Notes: generated by a model not told the origin, from the sequence alone. A DNA stretch of 64,000 bases from JARFUG01 sp050485365 (GCA_050485365.1 JBJHBH010000009.1:1-64000); one strand, 5' to 3'. Numbered from the stretch's first letter, positions 9,167-16,588 are shown. Translations and numbers: made by a program.

Positions 9167-9392
9167 AAGCTGGATAGCATCCGTTGCGTCCGAACGATCG
9201 GGGGCAACGACCCCTGTCGCCAGATCAAACCAAAGTCGATGTCATGAACCTCCCTGAGACCATATGGCCTTGAAACGCAAGCAGATTAACCCAAAAATGG
9301 TATGAGCTCAACCCTTCTTATCTCATTTCTTCTTAATTCCCGGTCGCCTATCGGAAAAAATGCGCCCGAAGCGCCCCCCGTGCCGCCCATTC

Positions 9393-9698
9393 TCACTCCC
9401 CTTTGCGTCCGGACGCGCGCCGGCGCTGCCCCCGCTGCGTCCAGTGGCGCCAGTACAGCAGCGCCGCGCCCGCCACGCACAGGGCGCCGAAGACGGCATT
9501 GACCAGCAGCGTCTCGCCGTAGAAGGGCTGCACCTGGGTGAAGCCGACGGCGAAGACGAGGAGCATGACGATCTTGAGCAGGGCGATCTGCCGGTCGGCC
9601 CAGCGGCGCGCCTGCTCTTTGTCGCGGCGGCGCATGCGCAGATACAGCACCACCGAGACGAAGGCGAACAGGAGGACCAGAAGGAACAGGACGATCAC
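9393..9698 (-). CDS. Small membrane protein of unknown function
   Basis: This is a 101-residue predicted inner-membrane protein with three hydrophobic stretches (about residues 1-20, 42-60 and 64-83). There is a basic loop after the first (RMRRRDKEQARR) and a basic, hydrophilic tail. The start is a GTG at 9698 with GGAG about 6 bases upstream. I do not recognise the family. Its orientation matches the endopeptidase downstream, with about 225 bases between them that hold no visible gene. Confidence 0.6.
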   Translation of the reverse strand: MIVLFLLVLLFAFVSVVLYLRMRRRDKEQARRWADRQIALLKIVMLLVFAVGFTQVQPFYGETLLVNAVFGALCVAGAALLYWRHWTQRGQRRRASGRKGE

Positions 9699-9826
9699 GA
9701 TCTTTCTCCGGGAAGTGACGGGGACGAAAAAACGCCCGGGTTTTCAGACGGAGGTACTCAATGGGCGGAACTTTCTTGTGCTACCGATTATGCACCGCCT
9801 CGACGAACGGAGCAAGCTCGGGTCGG

Positions 9827-9854
9827 TTGACACCCTGCACGGTGCCGCTAGAGT
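9827..9854 (+). promoter_or_regulatory. Candidate sigma-70 promoter
   Basis: TTGACA (9827-9832) and TAGAGT (9849-9854) are separated by 16 bases, which predicts transcription from about 9861 toward the amino-acid permease or a short non-coding RNA. The stretch 9699-10068 otherwise holds only the palindromic element described next. Confidence 0.5.
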
Positions 9855-9870
9855 TGTGAAAGATGATGGC

Positions 9871-9985
9871 GCCGCAAAAATTCACCAACTGCTGCGTTGC
9901 TGCCATTGCTCTCGCTGCTTCGACGTACATACGTACGCCTCATTGCTCGACAATGGCGCGCCTTGCATTTGGCGCTTTTTTGCTT
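9871..9985. repeat. Imperfect palindromic element, possibly REP-like or a small RNA
   Basis: A stretch of about 110 bases has nested inverted segments: GCGCC near both ends, GCCATTG with its complement CAATGGC (about 9901 and 9952), and a GTAC-rich centre (CGTACATACGTAC). It ends in GGCGCTTTTTTGC, which resembles a terminator tail. No coding capacity is convincing. It could be a dispersed palindromic repeat or a short structured RNA read from the candidate promoter at 9827. Confidence 0.45.
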
Positions 9986-10068
9986 AGCCATCCCCTGTTT
10001 CGCTTTCTTGCGAAAGCATCAAAGATGGTCTGAAATGATTGAAATCCCGTTGCAGATGCGGAGCCGCC

Positions 10069-11373
10069 TTGTCTACGCCCCTCTCCTCCACGCGTTCGCT
10101 CTCGGTCTTCGATGCAGTCCTTATCACGGTGGGGGTCATCGTCGGCGCCGGAATATTTCGCACCCCCTCGGTGGTGGCGGCCAATGCGGGGAGCGCCGAG
10201 GGGCTGGTTCTGCTGTGGGTCGCCGGCGGCGCGATCTCGCTCATCGGGGCGCTGTGCTACGCCGAGCTCGCCTCGAGCTATCCCGAGCGCGGCGGCGAGT
10301 ACCATTTCGTGTCGCGGGCATTCGGCCCAGCCCCCGGATTCCTCTTCGCCTGGGCGCGCATGACGGTGATCCAGACCGGCTCCATCGCCATGCTCGCCTT
10401 TTTGATCGGGGACTACGCCGCCGCCGCGCTGGGCGCCCTCCCCTTCAGCTCGGCCCACTACGCCGCCGCGACAGTGGTGGCGCTGAGCGCCGTCAACATC
10501 GCCGGCATCCGGCAGGGCAAGGGGATGCAGACCGCCCTCATCGCCCTGCTGGCGCTGGGGCTGTGCTCCATCATCGTGACCGGATCTCTTGCGAACGCAA
10601 GCGTCTCGCCCGCGCAGCAGACCTCGGACCCTTCGGTCTTCGGCCGGGCGATGATCTTCGTCCTTCTGACCTTCGGCGGCTGGAACGAGGCCGCCTACCT
10701 GTCGGCCGACGTGCAGGGTCACCGGCGCAACATCGTGCGGGTGCTGCTCTACAGCATCGCCGCCGTCACGCTTTTGTATCTGGCCGTCAATCTGGCGCTG
10801 CTCAAGGGGCTCGGCCTCGGGGGGATGTCGGCCTCCGACGCGGTGGCTGCCGACCTGATGCGGCTGAGCTTCGGCGAGGCCGGAGCCGCCCTCGTCAGCC
10901 TCCTCATCGTTCTGGCGTGCCTGAGCACCATGAACGCCACCATCATCACCGGCGCACGCACCACCTACGCCCTCGGGCGCGACTTTCGGCTCCTTCGTTT
11001 TCTGGGTCGCTGGCGCGAAGGGCGCGAGACCCCCGTCAACGCCCTGCTGCTGCAGGGGGGGATCGCCCTGCTGCTCGTGATCGGGGGGGCCAAAGCCCGA
11101 AACGGTTTCGAGTCGATGGTCGACTACACCGCGCCGGTCTTCTGGTTCTTCTTCGCCCTGATCGGCCTGTCGCTCTTCGTCCTTCGCCGCCGCGAACCCC
11201 ACACCCCGCGCCCGTTTCGGGTGCCGCTCTATCCTCTGCTGCCGCTCCTCTTCATCGCGGTGTGCCTCTACATGCTCTACTCGAGCCTGGCCTTCACCGG
11301 GATGGGCGCGCTGTTCGGCGGAGCGGTTCTGGTGGCCGGCATCCCCGTCTTTTTCCTGCTCAAGCGACGATAG
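10069..11373 (+). CDS. APC family amino-acid permease
   Basis: This inner-membrane transporter of about 434 residues has twelve hydrophobic segments and belongs to the amino acid-polyamine-organocation superfamily. The first helix carries the substrate-binding break VGVIVGAGIFRTPSVV, followed by CYAELASSYPERGGEY, both typical of the LAT/YfnA-like branch. The substrate cannot be told from sequence. A TTG at 10069 is chosen because GGAG lies 5 bases upstream; another TTG at 10039 extends the frame but lacks a ribosome site. The exported methyltransferase gene follows after 19 bases and is probably cotranscribed. Confidence 0.87.
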   Translation: MSTPLSSTRSLSVFDAVLITVGVIVGAGIFRTPSVVAANAGSAEGLVLLWVAGGAISLIGALCYAELASSYPERGGEYHFVSRAFGPAPGFLFAWARMTVIQTGSIAMLAFLIGDYAAAALGALPFSSAHYAAATVVALSAVNIAGIRQGKGMQTALIALLALGLCSIIVTGSLANASVSPAQQTSDPSVFGRAMIFVLLTFGGWNEAAYLSADVQGHRRNIVRVLLYSIAAVTLLYLAVNLALLKGLGLGGMSASDAVAADLMRLSFGEAGAALVSLLIVLACLSTMNATIITGARTTYALGRDFRLLRFLGRWREGRETPVNALLLQGGIALLLVIGGAKARNGFESMVDYTAPVFWFFFALIGLSLFVLRRREPHTPRPFRVPLYPLLPLLFIAVCLYMLYSSLAFTGMGALFGGAVLVAGIPVFFLLKRR

Positions 11374-11392
11374 CCCAAAGGAGACCCGTGCC

Positions 11393-12274
11393 ATGATGCG
11401 AAAAACCGCCCTTCTCGCCGTGTTCCTTCTGGCCTTCGCCGCGGCGACCCACGCCGCCAACTTCTGGTCCGACGGCGAGTGGATCCCCAGCGGCGGCCCC
11501 GACGTGCACTATGTGCCGACCCCGCCCGAGGTCGTCGACGAAATGCTGCGCCTGGCCGATGTCGACGACACCGACCTGGTCTACGATCTGGGGAGCGGCG
11601 ACGGGCGCATCGTCATTGCCGCCGCCAAGCAGCGAGGCGCCCAGGGCGTCGGCATCGACATCGACCCGATCCGTGTCGAGCAAGGCAAGCGCAACGCCGA
11701 GCAGGCCGGCGTCTCCGACCGGGTGACGTTCCTCCAGGAGGACCTCTTCAGCGCCGACTTCAGCGACGCCACCGTCGTCACCCTCTATCTGCTTCCCAGC
11801 CTCAACCTGCGCCTTCGCCCGGCCCTCTTCGAGCAGCTCGCCCCCGGTACCCGCGTCGTCTCCCACGCCTTCCACATGGGGAGCTGGGACCCCGACGCGC
11901 AGAGCACCATCGGACGCCACAACGTCTTTTTCTGGATCGTTCCGGCCAACGTGTCGGGCGTCTGGGAATGGCGCGAAGAAAGGGCGGAGCACGAGCGCAA
12001 CCTCCGCATCGAGATCATTCAGGATTATCAGCGCATCACCGCGCTGCTTCTGGACGATTCAGGGCTTCGGCAGGCGAGCCGCGCCACGCTGCAGGGCGAT
12101 CGGCTGGAGATGAGCTTCGATCAGGGGGGAGAGGGCACCAAAGCCCTCCTCTTCGAGGGGAGCGTCGCCGACGACGTCATCGAGGGGGCTATCCATCGCA
12201 GCGGCGCCGAGCGCACGCCCTGGACAGCCACGCGCGTCCCTCAGACGAAGCGGGAGATCGACGAGGGGCGCTAG
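11393..12274 (+). CDS. Exported class I SAM-dependent methyltransferase
   Basis: This 293-residue protein starts with a clear signal peptide (MRKTALLAVFLLAFAAATHA, cut near residue 21). A Rossmann methyltransferase domain follows, with motif I VYDLGSGDGRIVI (about 63-75), an acidic strand-2 end (GIDIDP) and a later LYLLPSLN. The lead-in VPTPPEVVDEML is typical of a bacterial methyltransferase group that often carries a signal sequence. Its substrate is unknown. Export is odd, because SAM is made in the cytoplasm. AAGGAG lies 9 bases before the ATG. It converges on a lipoprotein gene with only four bases between stop codons. Confidence 0.8.
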   Translation: MMRKTALLAVFLLAFAAATHAANFWSDGEWIPSGGPDVHYVPTPPEVVDEMLRLADVDDTDLVYDLGSGDGRIVIAAAKQRGAQGVGIDIDPIRVEQGKRNAEQAGVSDRVTFLQEDLFSADFSDATVVTLYLLPSLNLRLRPALFEQLAPGTRVVSHAFHMGSWDPDAQSTIGRHNVFFWIVPANVSGVWEWREERAEHERNLRIEIIQDYQRITALLLDDSGLRQASRATLQGDRLEMSFDQGGEGTKALLFEGSVADDVIEGAIHRSGAERTPWTATRVPQTKREIDEGR

Positions 12275-12286
12275 CGCGCTAGCGCC
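12267..12286. repeat. 20-bp perfect palindrome spanning two stop codons
   Basis: The 20 bases at 12267-12286 read the same on both strands. They contain the TAG stop of the methyltransferase gene (12272-12274) and the TAG stop of the convergent lipoprotein gene (12281-12279). It can form a GC-rich hairpin but has no T run, so termination would not be of the classic type. Confidence 0.75.
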
Positions 12287-12644
12287 GCAGTCCGATCACG
12301 GGGAGGGTTTCGATCTCGACCAGGCGAAGCCCCACAGCGTGCCCGTTGACGACGGCGATCGCCTTCACCCGCGCCCGGATGGCCCTTCGCTCGTGGAGGG
12401 CGGGGACGGCCCCCTCGGTCAGCACCAGGATCTCTCCGCTGTCGTCGCGCAGGGTGTAGCTTCTGAGATCGACCAGCGGGAGCATGGCGACCTGGACCAC
12501 CTCCCCGTGAACCTTGATCACCTCCCCCTCAAAGCGCCCCGGGGCGCCGACGACCTCCCCGATGGACGTGTAGCCGACGGGGAGATAGTCGCACCCCGCA
12601 ACGAGCGCCGCCATTAACACCGCCACCGCAGCGAGAGCTCTCAT
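12279..12644 (-). CDS. Small lipoprotein with OB-fold-like domain
   Basis: This 121-residue protein has a lipoprotein signal ending in LVAGC (modified cysteine about residue 18), so it should be lipid-anchored at the periplasmic face of a membrane. The mature part (VVGAPGRFEGEVIKVHGEV, LRSYTLRDDSGEILVLTEG, RRAIRARVKAI) has the strand pattern of small OB-fold domains such as the tRNA_anti-like or BOF type. The ATG at 12644 lies 26 bases after the msrB stop, so the two are probably one operon. Its role is unknown. Confidence 0.7.
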   Translation of the reverse strand: MRALAAVAVLMAALVAGCDYLPVGYTSIGEVVGAPGRFEGEVIKVHGEVVQVAMLPLVDLRSYTLRDDSGEILVLTEGAVPALHERRAIRARVKAIAVVNGHAVGLRLVEIETLPVIGLRR

Positions 12645-12670
12645 CCGCGCCTTTCCGCGCCCGCTCCTGT

Positions 12671-13225
12671 TCAGGGCGCCTTGTCGAAGGTGAGGGCGGC
12701 CGAATTCAGGCAGTAGCGAAGGCCCGTCGGTCGCGGGCCGTCCTCGAAAACATGCCCCAAATGGCCGCCGCAGCGGGCGCAGACGACTTCGGTGCGCCGC
12801 ATGAAGAAGCTGTTGTCGGGCCGGGTGCGGATGTTCTCGGGGGCCACCGGCTCGGTATAGCTCGGCCACCCCGTCCCCGACTCGAACTTGGCCTCCGAGC
12901 TGAACAGATCGAGGCCGCACCCCGCGCAACGGTACGTCCCCGCTTCGTGATGATTCCAGTACGCGCCGCTGAAGGCCCGCTCGGTCCCCTTCTCGCGCAA
13001 GACACGGTACCGTTCGGGAGAGAGAATCTCTCTCCATTCGACTTCGCTCCTGTCGATCTTTTCTGTCATGACGTACCTTCCCTCGTGAACCGAGTAGACG
13101 CGAAGCGCCGCCGGCTCCCCGTCCCCATGCTGCGCCTGCTCCCCGGCGGGCGGGGAGCCGACGCAGGCGCCCAGCGCCGCGCACAGCAGCACAAGGCAGA
13201 CGAAAAGCAGGCCGCTCCTTGCCAT
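12671..13225 (-). CDS. msrB: Lipoprotein peptide-methionine (R)-S-oxide reductase
   Basis: This 184-residue enzyme reduces the R epimer of methionine sulfoxide in proteins. A lipobox (AALGAC, cysteine 21) predicts a membrane-anchored, extracytoplasmic enzyme. The SelR domain (about 55-180) has both zinc CxxC pairs (CAGC and CARC), the substrate motif SGTGWPSY and the catalytic cysteine in RYCLNSA. GGAG 6 bases before 13225 fixes this start over an upstream ATG at 13243. A separately encoded, membrane-anchored MsrA lies 1.6 kb away, so both sulfoxide epimers can be repaired outside the cytoplasm. Confidence 0.93.
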   Translation of the reverse strand: MARSGLLFVCLVLLCAALGACVGSPPAGEQAQHGDGEPAALRVYSVHEGRYVMTEKIDRSEVEWREILSPERYRVLREKGTERAFSGAYWNHHEAGTYRCAGCGLDLFSSEAKFESGTGWPSYTEPVAPENIRTRPDNSFFMRRTEVVCARCGGHLGHVFEDGPRPTGLRYCLNSAALTFDKAP

Positions 13226-13334
13226 CGAACACTCCTTTTTCATCCATTATACCCCGTTCCACGACGCGCAGACAGACGGCACACAGCCCATTTGCGAGCA
13301 AGAATCGAATAGTTAATAAATACTAACTTTTTCA

Positions 13335-13363
13335 TTGACAAGAGGACCCCGAGGGCCTATAAA
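13335..13363 (+). promoter_or_regulatory. Consensus sigma-70 promoter for the riboswitch and GGDEF gene
   Basis: TTGACA (13335-13340) and TATAAA (13358-13363) are separated by exactly 17 bases. Transcription should start near 13370, a few bases before the GEMM riboswitch. Confidence 0.85.
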
Positions 13364-13384
13364 AGGGACGAAAATCAGAGCGTA

Positions 13385-13471
13385 CACCTCTCCGACAAGA
13401 GCAAACCTGGAGGAATCCGGGGACGCAAAGCCACGGGTCCGAGACGGACAGCCGAGCCGCCGAAGAGAGGG
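13385..13471 (+). promoter_or_regulatory. GEMM-I cyclic-dinucleotide riboswitch with A20 (cGAMP-type)
   Basis: The GEMM-I aptamer is complete. The closing stem is CCTCTC (13387-13392) with GAGAGG (13465-13470), followed by CGACAAGAGCAAACC. P2 is a short hairpin with a GGAA tetraloop, followed by GGGGACGCAAAGCC, the P3 stem GTCC/GGAC, and the 3' segment AGCCGCCGAAG. Aligned to the Vibrio Vc2 aptamer by the AAACC element, the ligand-contacting base 20 is A (13400) rather than G. In Geobacter, A20 marks the GEMM-Ib class that prefers 3',3'-cGAMP. It is in the leader of a GGDEF gene. The expression platform is not obvious; no T-rich terminator is visible before the start codon. Confidence 0.88.
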
Positions 13472-13558
13472 GAGACCGCCTTTGCTCCCGAAAGGTCCTG
13501 TCTGCCCGACCCCTTCGACCGGGCTCCTTCTTCGACACGACCGCCACCGGGGGTAACG

Positions 13559-14419
13559 ATGGAATCTCAAACCTGCCGACCCGCTCACCCACGGCGCCTC
13601 GGCCGCCGACCACCCCCCTTCTCTTCGGCACCGGTCCGTTCGCCCAAAGCCCTGCTGCTGGTTTCCACTTCGTTCGTCTTGATCTTCCTGGCCGTCGCCC
13701 AGACGATGCTCATTCTCGCCGCGCTGGGCGGCCTTGCCCGACAGGCGCAGATGGCGCTGCAGGCGGCCCTGCTCGTCGCCTTTCTCTGGCCCCCCGCTTA
13801 CTTCCTGCTCCTTCGCCCCCTGCATCTTCAAAAAGAGCGCCTCAAGGAAGCAGAGAAAGAAGCGCGCGCCCTCGCGTTTTACGACGCGCTCACCTCGCTG
13901 CCCAACCGCCTGCTCCTTCGCGAGCGCGCAGAGCGCGCCTTCGCCGAAGCCCGGCGACAGGGGACGTCGGTCGCCGTAATCTTCATCGACCTGGACGACT
14001 TCAAGCAGATCAACGACGCCTTCGGCCACGCCGTCGGAGACGCCTACCTCAAAGCCGTCGCCGACACCCTCACGCAATCGGTCCGGCAAAGCGATACCGT
14101 CGCGCGCATCGGCGGCGACGAATTCGTGTGGGTCGGCCTGGTTCGGGATTACGACGAGGCTGAGACCATCGCCCGCAAGATCCTGCACAGCCTGACGCGA
14201 CCTATCGAGTTCGGCGGCCGGGCGCTCAAAATCGGCGCCAGCATCGGCATCGCCGTCCACCCCCGCGACGGCGACGACCTCGACGCCCTCATCCAGGCGG
14301 CCGACGGCGCCATGTACGCCGCCAAGCGCGGCGGAAAGAACGGATTCCACTCCTCCGTATCGCGCCACTACAACAACTCGACCGCGCGCGAATCGGCCTA
14401 TTCGTATTTTCGCGATTGA
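13559..14419 (+). CDS. Membrane-anchored GGDEF diguanylate cyclase
   Basis: This 286-residue protein has two hydrophobic helices (about residues 30-57 and 66-84), a short linker helix and a GGDEF domain (about 100-265). The active site is GGDEF, the inhibitory RxxD is RQSD five residues before it, and the base-contacting position is the canonical aspartate (GHAVGD). It therefore looks like a normal, product-inhibited c-di-GMP synthase, not a Hypr cGAMP synthase. GGGGG lies 5 bases before the ATG. It is controlled by the GEMM riboswitch in its leader, so cyclic-dinucleotide feedback or cross-talk is likely. Confidence 0.88.
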   Translation: MESQTCRPAHPRRLGRRPPPFSSAPVRSPKALLLVSTSFVLIFLAVAQTMLILAALGGLARQAQMALQAALLVAFLWPPAYFLLLRPLHLQKERLKEAEKEARALAFYDALTSLPNRLLLRERAERAFAEARRQGTSVAVIFIDLDDFKQINDAFGHAVGDAYLKAVADTLTQSVRQSDTVARIGGDEFVWVGLVRDYDEAETIARKILHSLTRPIEFGGRALKIGASIGIAVHPRDGDDLDALIQAADGAMYAAKRGGKNGFHSSVSRHYNNSTARESAYSYFRD

Positions 14420-14460
14420 CACCCTCTGGTTTGCCCATTAACCTGCTTCGAAAATCATCC

Positions 14461-14537
14461 GCGTCGCTAGCTCAGCTGGATAGAGCATCGGTCTTCGGAA
14501 CCGAGGGTCGGGAGTTCGAATCTCTCGCGACGCGCCA
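14461..14537 (+). tRNA. tRNA-Arg (UCG anticodon)
   Basis: A 77-base cloverleaf includes encoded CCA. The acceptor stem is GCGTCGC/GCGACGC, the D arm GCTC/GAGC, and the anticodon stem TCGGT/ACCGA with loop CTTCGGA (anticodon UCG, codon CGA). The T arm is GGGAG-TTCGAAT-CTCTC. An antisense open frame over it is the usual spurious one. Confidence 0.95.
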
Positions 14538-14544
14538 GTGAACA

Positions 14545-14581
14545 AAGGCCCCAGCACCTCCCGGTGCTGGGGCCTTGTTCT
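14545..14581 (+). terminator. Intrinsic terminator after tRNA-Arg
   Basis: A perfect 14-bp stem (14545-14558 with 14563-14576) is followed by a T-rich tail beginning 8 bases after the tRNA. Confidence 0.85.
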
Positions 14582-14606
14582 TACTGCAAATCGACGAGGC
14601 GCAGTT

Positions 14607-14633
14607 GGCTCAGGCCGCCTTGCCGAGAAGATA
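14607..14633. repeat. 27-base copy of the 3' end of the P-loop ATPase gene
   Basis: Bases 14607-14633 are identical to 15695-15721, the last codons and stop of the ATPase gene. Read on the - strand they encode YLLGKAA followed by a stop. Upstream of the shared part the frame continues differently (ending KKVPSG before the copy), so this looks like a truncated remnant. The rest of 14582-14807 shows no gene. Confidence 0.7.
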
Positions 14634-14807
14634 CCCACTCGGAACCTTTTTCTCGATAGTTCGCCAGTGGGGGCTACGACGGGAAGATTTTGAGGATTAA
14701 TCAACCCGCAGGGACGGCCGTCGGAGCCGCCCATTTATCCTTGATCCTCGCCGAGACATCCGCCTTCTGATACGCCTGGGCCCTTACCACCATCGTCACT
14801 CCTGATC

Positions 14808-15455
14808 TCACCGCGGCCGCTCCTTCCCCCATACCCTGTCCAGAAACTGGTCCCGCCCCGAGTTGAACCGGTAGAACCTGTAGCGAATCGGATTTTTCTT
14901 GTAGTAGCCCTGGTGGTATTCTTCGCCACGGTAGAACGGGCCGGCGGGGAGGATCTCGGTCACGATGGGCGCCTCGAAGCGCCCCGATGCGGCGAGGCGC
15001 TCTCTGGAGGCTTCGGCGAGGCGCTTCTGCTCTTTGTCGAGATAGAAGACGGCGCTTCGGTAATGGGGACCGCGGTCGACGAACTGCCCGCCCCGGTCGG
15101 TCGGATCGATGTTCATCCAGAAGACCTCCAGGAGCTCTTCGTAGCCGATCTGCGACGGATCGTACACGATCTCGATCGCCTCGACGTGCCCGGTGCGGCC
15201 CGAGGAGACCTCTTCGTAGGTCGGATTCGGCTCCTCCCCCCCGGTGTATCCCGACGTCACGGAAAGGACCCCGGCAAGCTTCTCGAAGGGGGGCTCCATG
15301 CACCAGAAACACCCTCCGGCAAAGACCGCCTTGGCCGGTTCCCCTCCATCGGCCATATCCCGAAAGCCGCCCGAGATGATCATTGCGATGACCAGAGCGA
15401 CCGACAAGAGGGCCGATCCCAACCGCGTACGCTTTTTAATGGATACCTTGCACAT
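14808..15455 (-). CDS. msrA: Membrane-anchored peptide-methionine (S)-S-oxide reductase
   Basis: This is a 215-residue enzyme that reduces the S epimer of methionine sulfoxide. The catalytic cysteine is in AGGCFWCME (about residue 49), and family motifs SGYTGG, GHVEAIEIVYDP and EEYHQGYY follow. The N-terminus (residues 11-28) is a hydrophobic signal or anchor, so it acts outside the cytoplasm. The ATG at 15455 keeps this anchor complete; an in-frame ATG at 15491 and an open frame to 15557 exist, and the ribosome site is weak for all. With the lipoprotein MsrB nearby it forms an envelope repair pair. Confidence 0.92.
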   Translation of the reverse strand: MCKVSIKKRTRLGSALLSVALVIAMIISGGFRDMADGGEPAKAVFAGGCFWCMEPPFEKLAGVLSVTSGYTGGEEPNPTYEEVSSGRTGHVEAIEIVYDPSQIGYEELLEVFWMNIDPTDRGGQFVDRGPHYRSAVFYLDKEQKRLAEASRERLAASGRFEAPIVTEILPAGPFYRGEEYHQGYYKKNPIRYRFYRFNSGRDQFLDRVWGKERPR

Positions 15456-15547
15456 CGGCTTACCAACGTTCGAATGACAGACCGAATTCATCACGCCCGA
15501 ATTTGGCGGCACGCGAGGGTCTTCCAACCATGTCCACCCCGGCGCAC

Positions 15548-15575
15548 ATGGGCGCAATGAACTGCGCCCCTACAT
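15548..15575. repeat. Short palindromic hairpin
   Basis: GGGCGCA (15550-15556) and TGCGCCC (15563-15569) form a 7-bp stem with a 6-base loop, flanked by CCTACA. It resembles short mobile hairpins that end in a TGTAGGGGC motif. Only one copy is seen in the window. Confidence 0.4.
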
Positions 15576-15628
15576 TATACCCCTCCTTCATGCGCTCCCA
15601 TAAGCCCCGGCCCGGCTGGGTTCGTCCC

Positions 15629-15670
15629 AAAAAAAGAGCGGGCCGCCACCAGACGACCCGCTCTTTTTTT
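15629..15670 (-). terminator. Intrinsic terminator of the ATPase gene
   Basis: The stem AAAGAGCGGG (15633-15642) with CCCGCTCTTT (15657-15666) is flanked by A and T runs on both sides. It lies 28 bases beyond the ATPase stop and can work in both directions. Confidence 0.85.
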
Positions 15671-15697
15671 GCGACATTCCACTTTTTTTTGCGCGGC

Positions 15698-16588
15698 TCA
15701 GGCCGCCTTGCCGAGAAGATAGCGCCCGACGTAGTTCTTGGAGAACTGGTAGGCGGTGCGTCCGCAGCGCTTGCTCTTGTCGTGGGACCATTCGATGGCT
15801 TCGCCCTGCAGCTCTTTGGTCCAGGGGATCTCGACCTGGCGCTTGCGCGCTTCGCGCTCGACGCACAGGCGCACGGCGTCGAGATAGCGCTCCTGGGAGA
15901 AGACGTGGAAGGGAATCCACAGCCCGAAGCGGTCCGACAGGGAGACCTTCTCCTCCATCGCTTCGCTTTGCTGCAGCTCGCCCTTGACGAACTTGCCGCC
16001 GAGGTGATCGCTGGCGTACTCGGGCAGGAGATGGCGGCGGTTGGAGGTGACGTAGATCAGCACGTTCTCGGGGGCCGAGTAGACCGAACCGTCCAGGGCG
16101 CTTTTGAGCATCTTGTAGGCGAGCTCGCCGACTTCGAAGGTCAGATCGTCGCACAGCAAAATGAAGCGGTAGGGCTGGTCTTCGACGGCGGAGAAGATCT
16201 CGGAGAGATAGATCAGATCTTCTTTTTCGACCTGGATGACGCGCAGCCCCTCGGGGGCGAAGCGGTTGAGCAACGCCTTGACGAGCGACGACTTCCCCGT
16301 GCCGCGCGACCCCCACAGCAGGGCGTTGTTGGCGGGGTAGCCGGCGATGAACTGGCGGGTGTTGTCGATCATGATGCGCTTTTGCTCCTCGACGCCGAGA
16401 AGCTCGTCGAGGGTGGTGTTGTCGGTCACCTTCACCGGCTCGAGGTAGCCGGAAAAAGAGTGGCGGCGCCAGTTGGCCGCGTGGCACTCGGCCCAGTCGA
16501 CGGGCTTGACGGCCTTGGGGAGGAGCATTTCGACGGAGCTGAGGACCCGCTCGAGCCGGGCGACCACTTCAGGTTTCAGGTTGATCAT
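15698..16588 (-). CDS. DUF815 P-loop ATPase
   Basis: This 296-residue cytoplasmic protein of the DUF815 AAA-like ATPase family has a P-loop in LLWGSRGTGKSS (about residues 91-101), a Walker B-like ILLCDDLTFE, and a sensor-type segment NVLIYVTSNRRHLLPE. These match the conserved layout of the family, whose cellular role is not established. The ATG at 16588 has AGAAGAAG just upstream; the open frame to 16831 is not supported by a start signal. A promoter with consensus -35 lies 60 bases upstream and a terminator follows, so it is monocistronic. The last 27 bases of the gene recur at 14607-14633. Confidence 0.85.
   Translation of the reverse strand: MINLKPEVVARLERVLSSVEMLLPKAVKPVDWAECHAANWRRHSFSGYLEPVKVTDNTTLDELLGVEEQKRIMIDNTRQFIAGYPANNALLWGSRGTGKSSLVKALLNRFAPEGLRVIQVEKEDLIYLSEIFSAVEDQPYRFILLCDDLTFEVGELAYKMLKSALDGSVYSAPENVLIYVTSNRRHLLPEYASDHLGGKFVKGELQQSEAMEEKVSLSDRFGLWIPFHVFSQERYLDAVRLCVEREARKRQVEIPWTKELQGEAIEWSHDKSKRCGRTAYQFSKNYVGRYLLGKAA

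Noticed and set aside
9538..9987. 149-residue + strand frame
   Set aside because: It is antisense to the small membrane-protein gene and runs into the palindromic element; composition is not protein-like.
13559..14419. Hypr-type cGAMP synthase
   Set aside because: The position that is serine in Hypr enzymes is the normal aspartate (GHAVGD), so c-di-GMP is the expected product despite the cGAMP-type riboswitch.
14438..14734. 98-residue frame on the - strand over tRNA-Arg
   Set aside because: It contains the REIRTPDPRFRR-type sequence that is the well-known spurious translation of the antisense strand of a tRNA.
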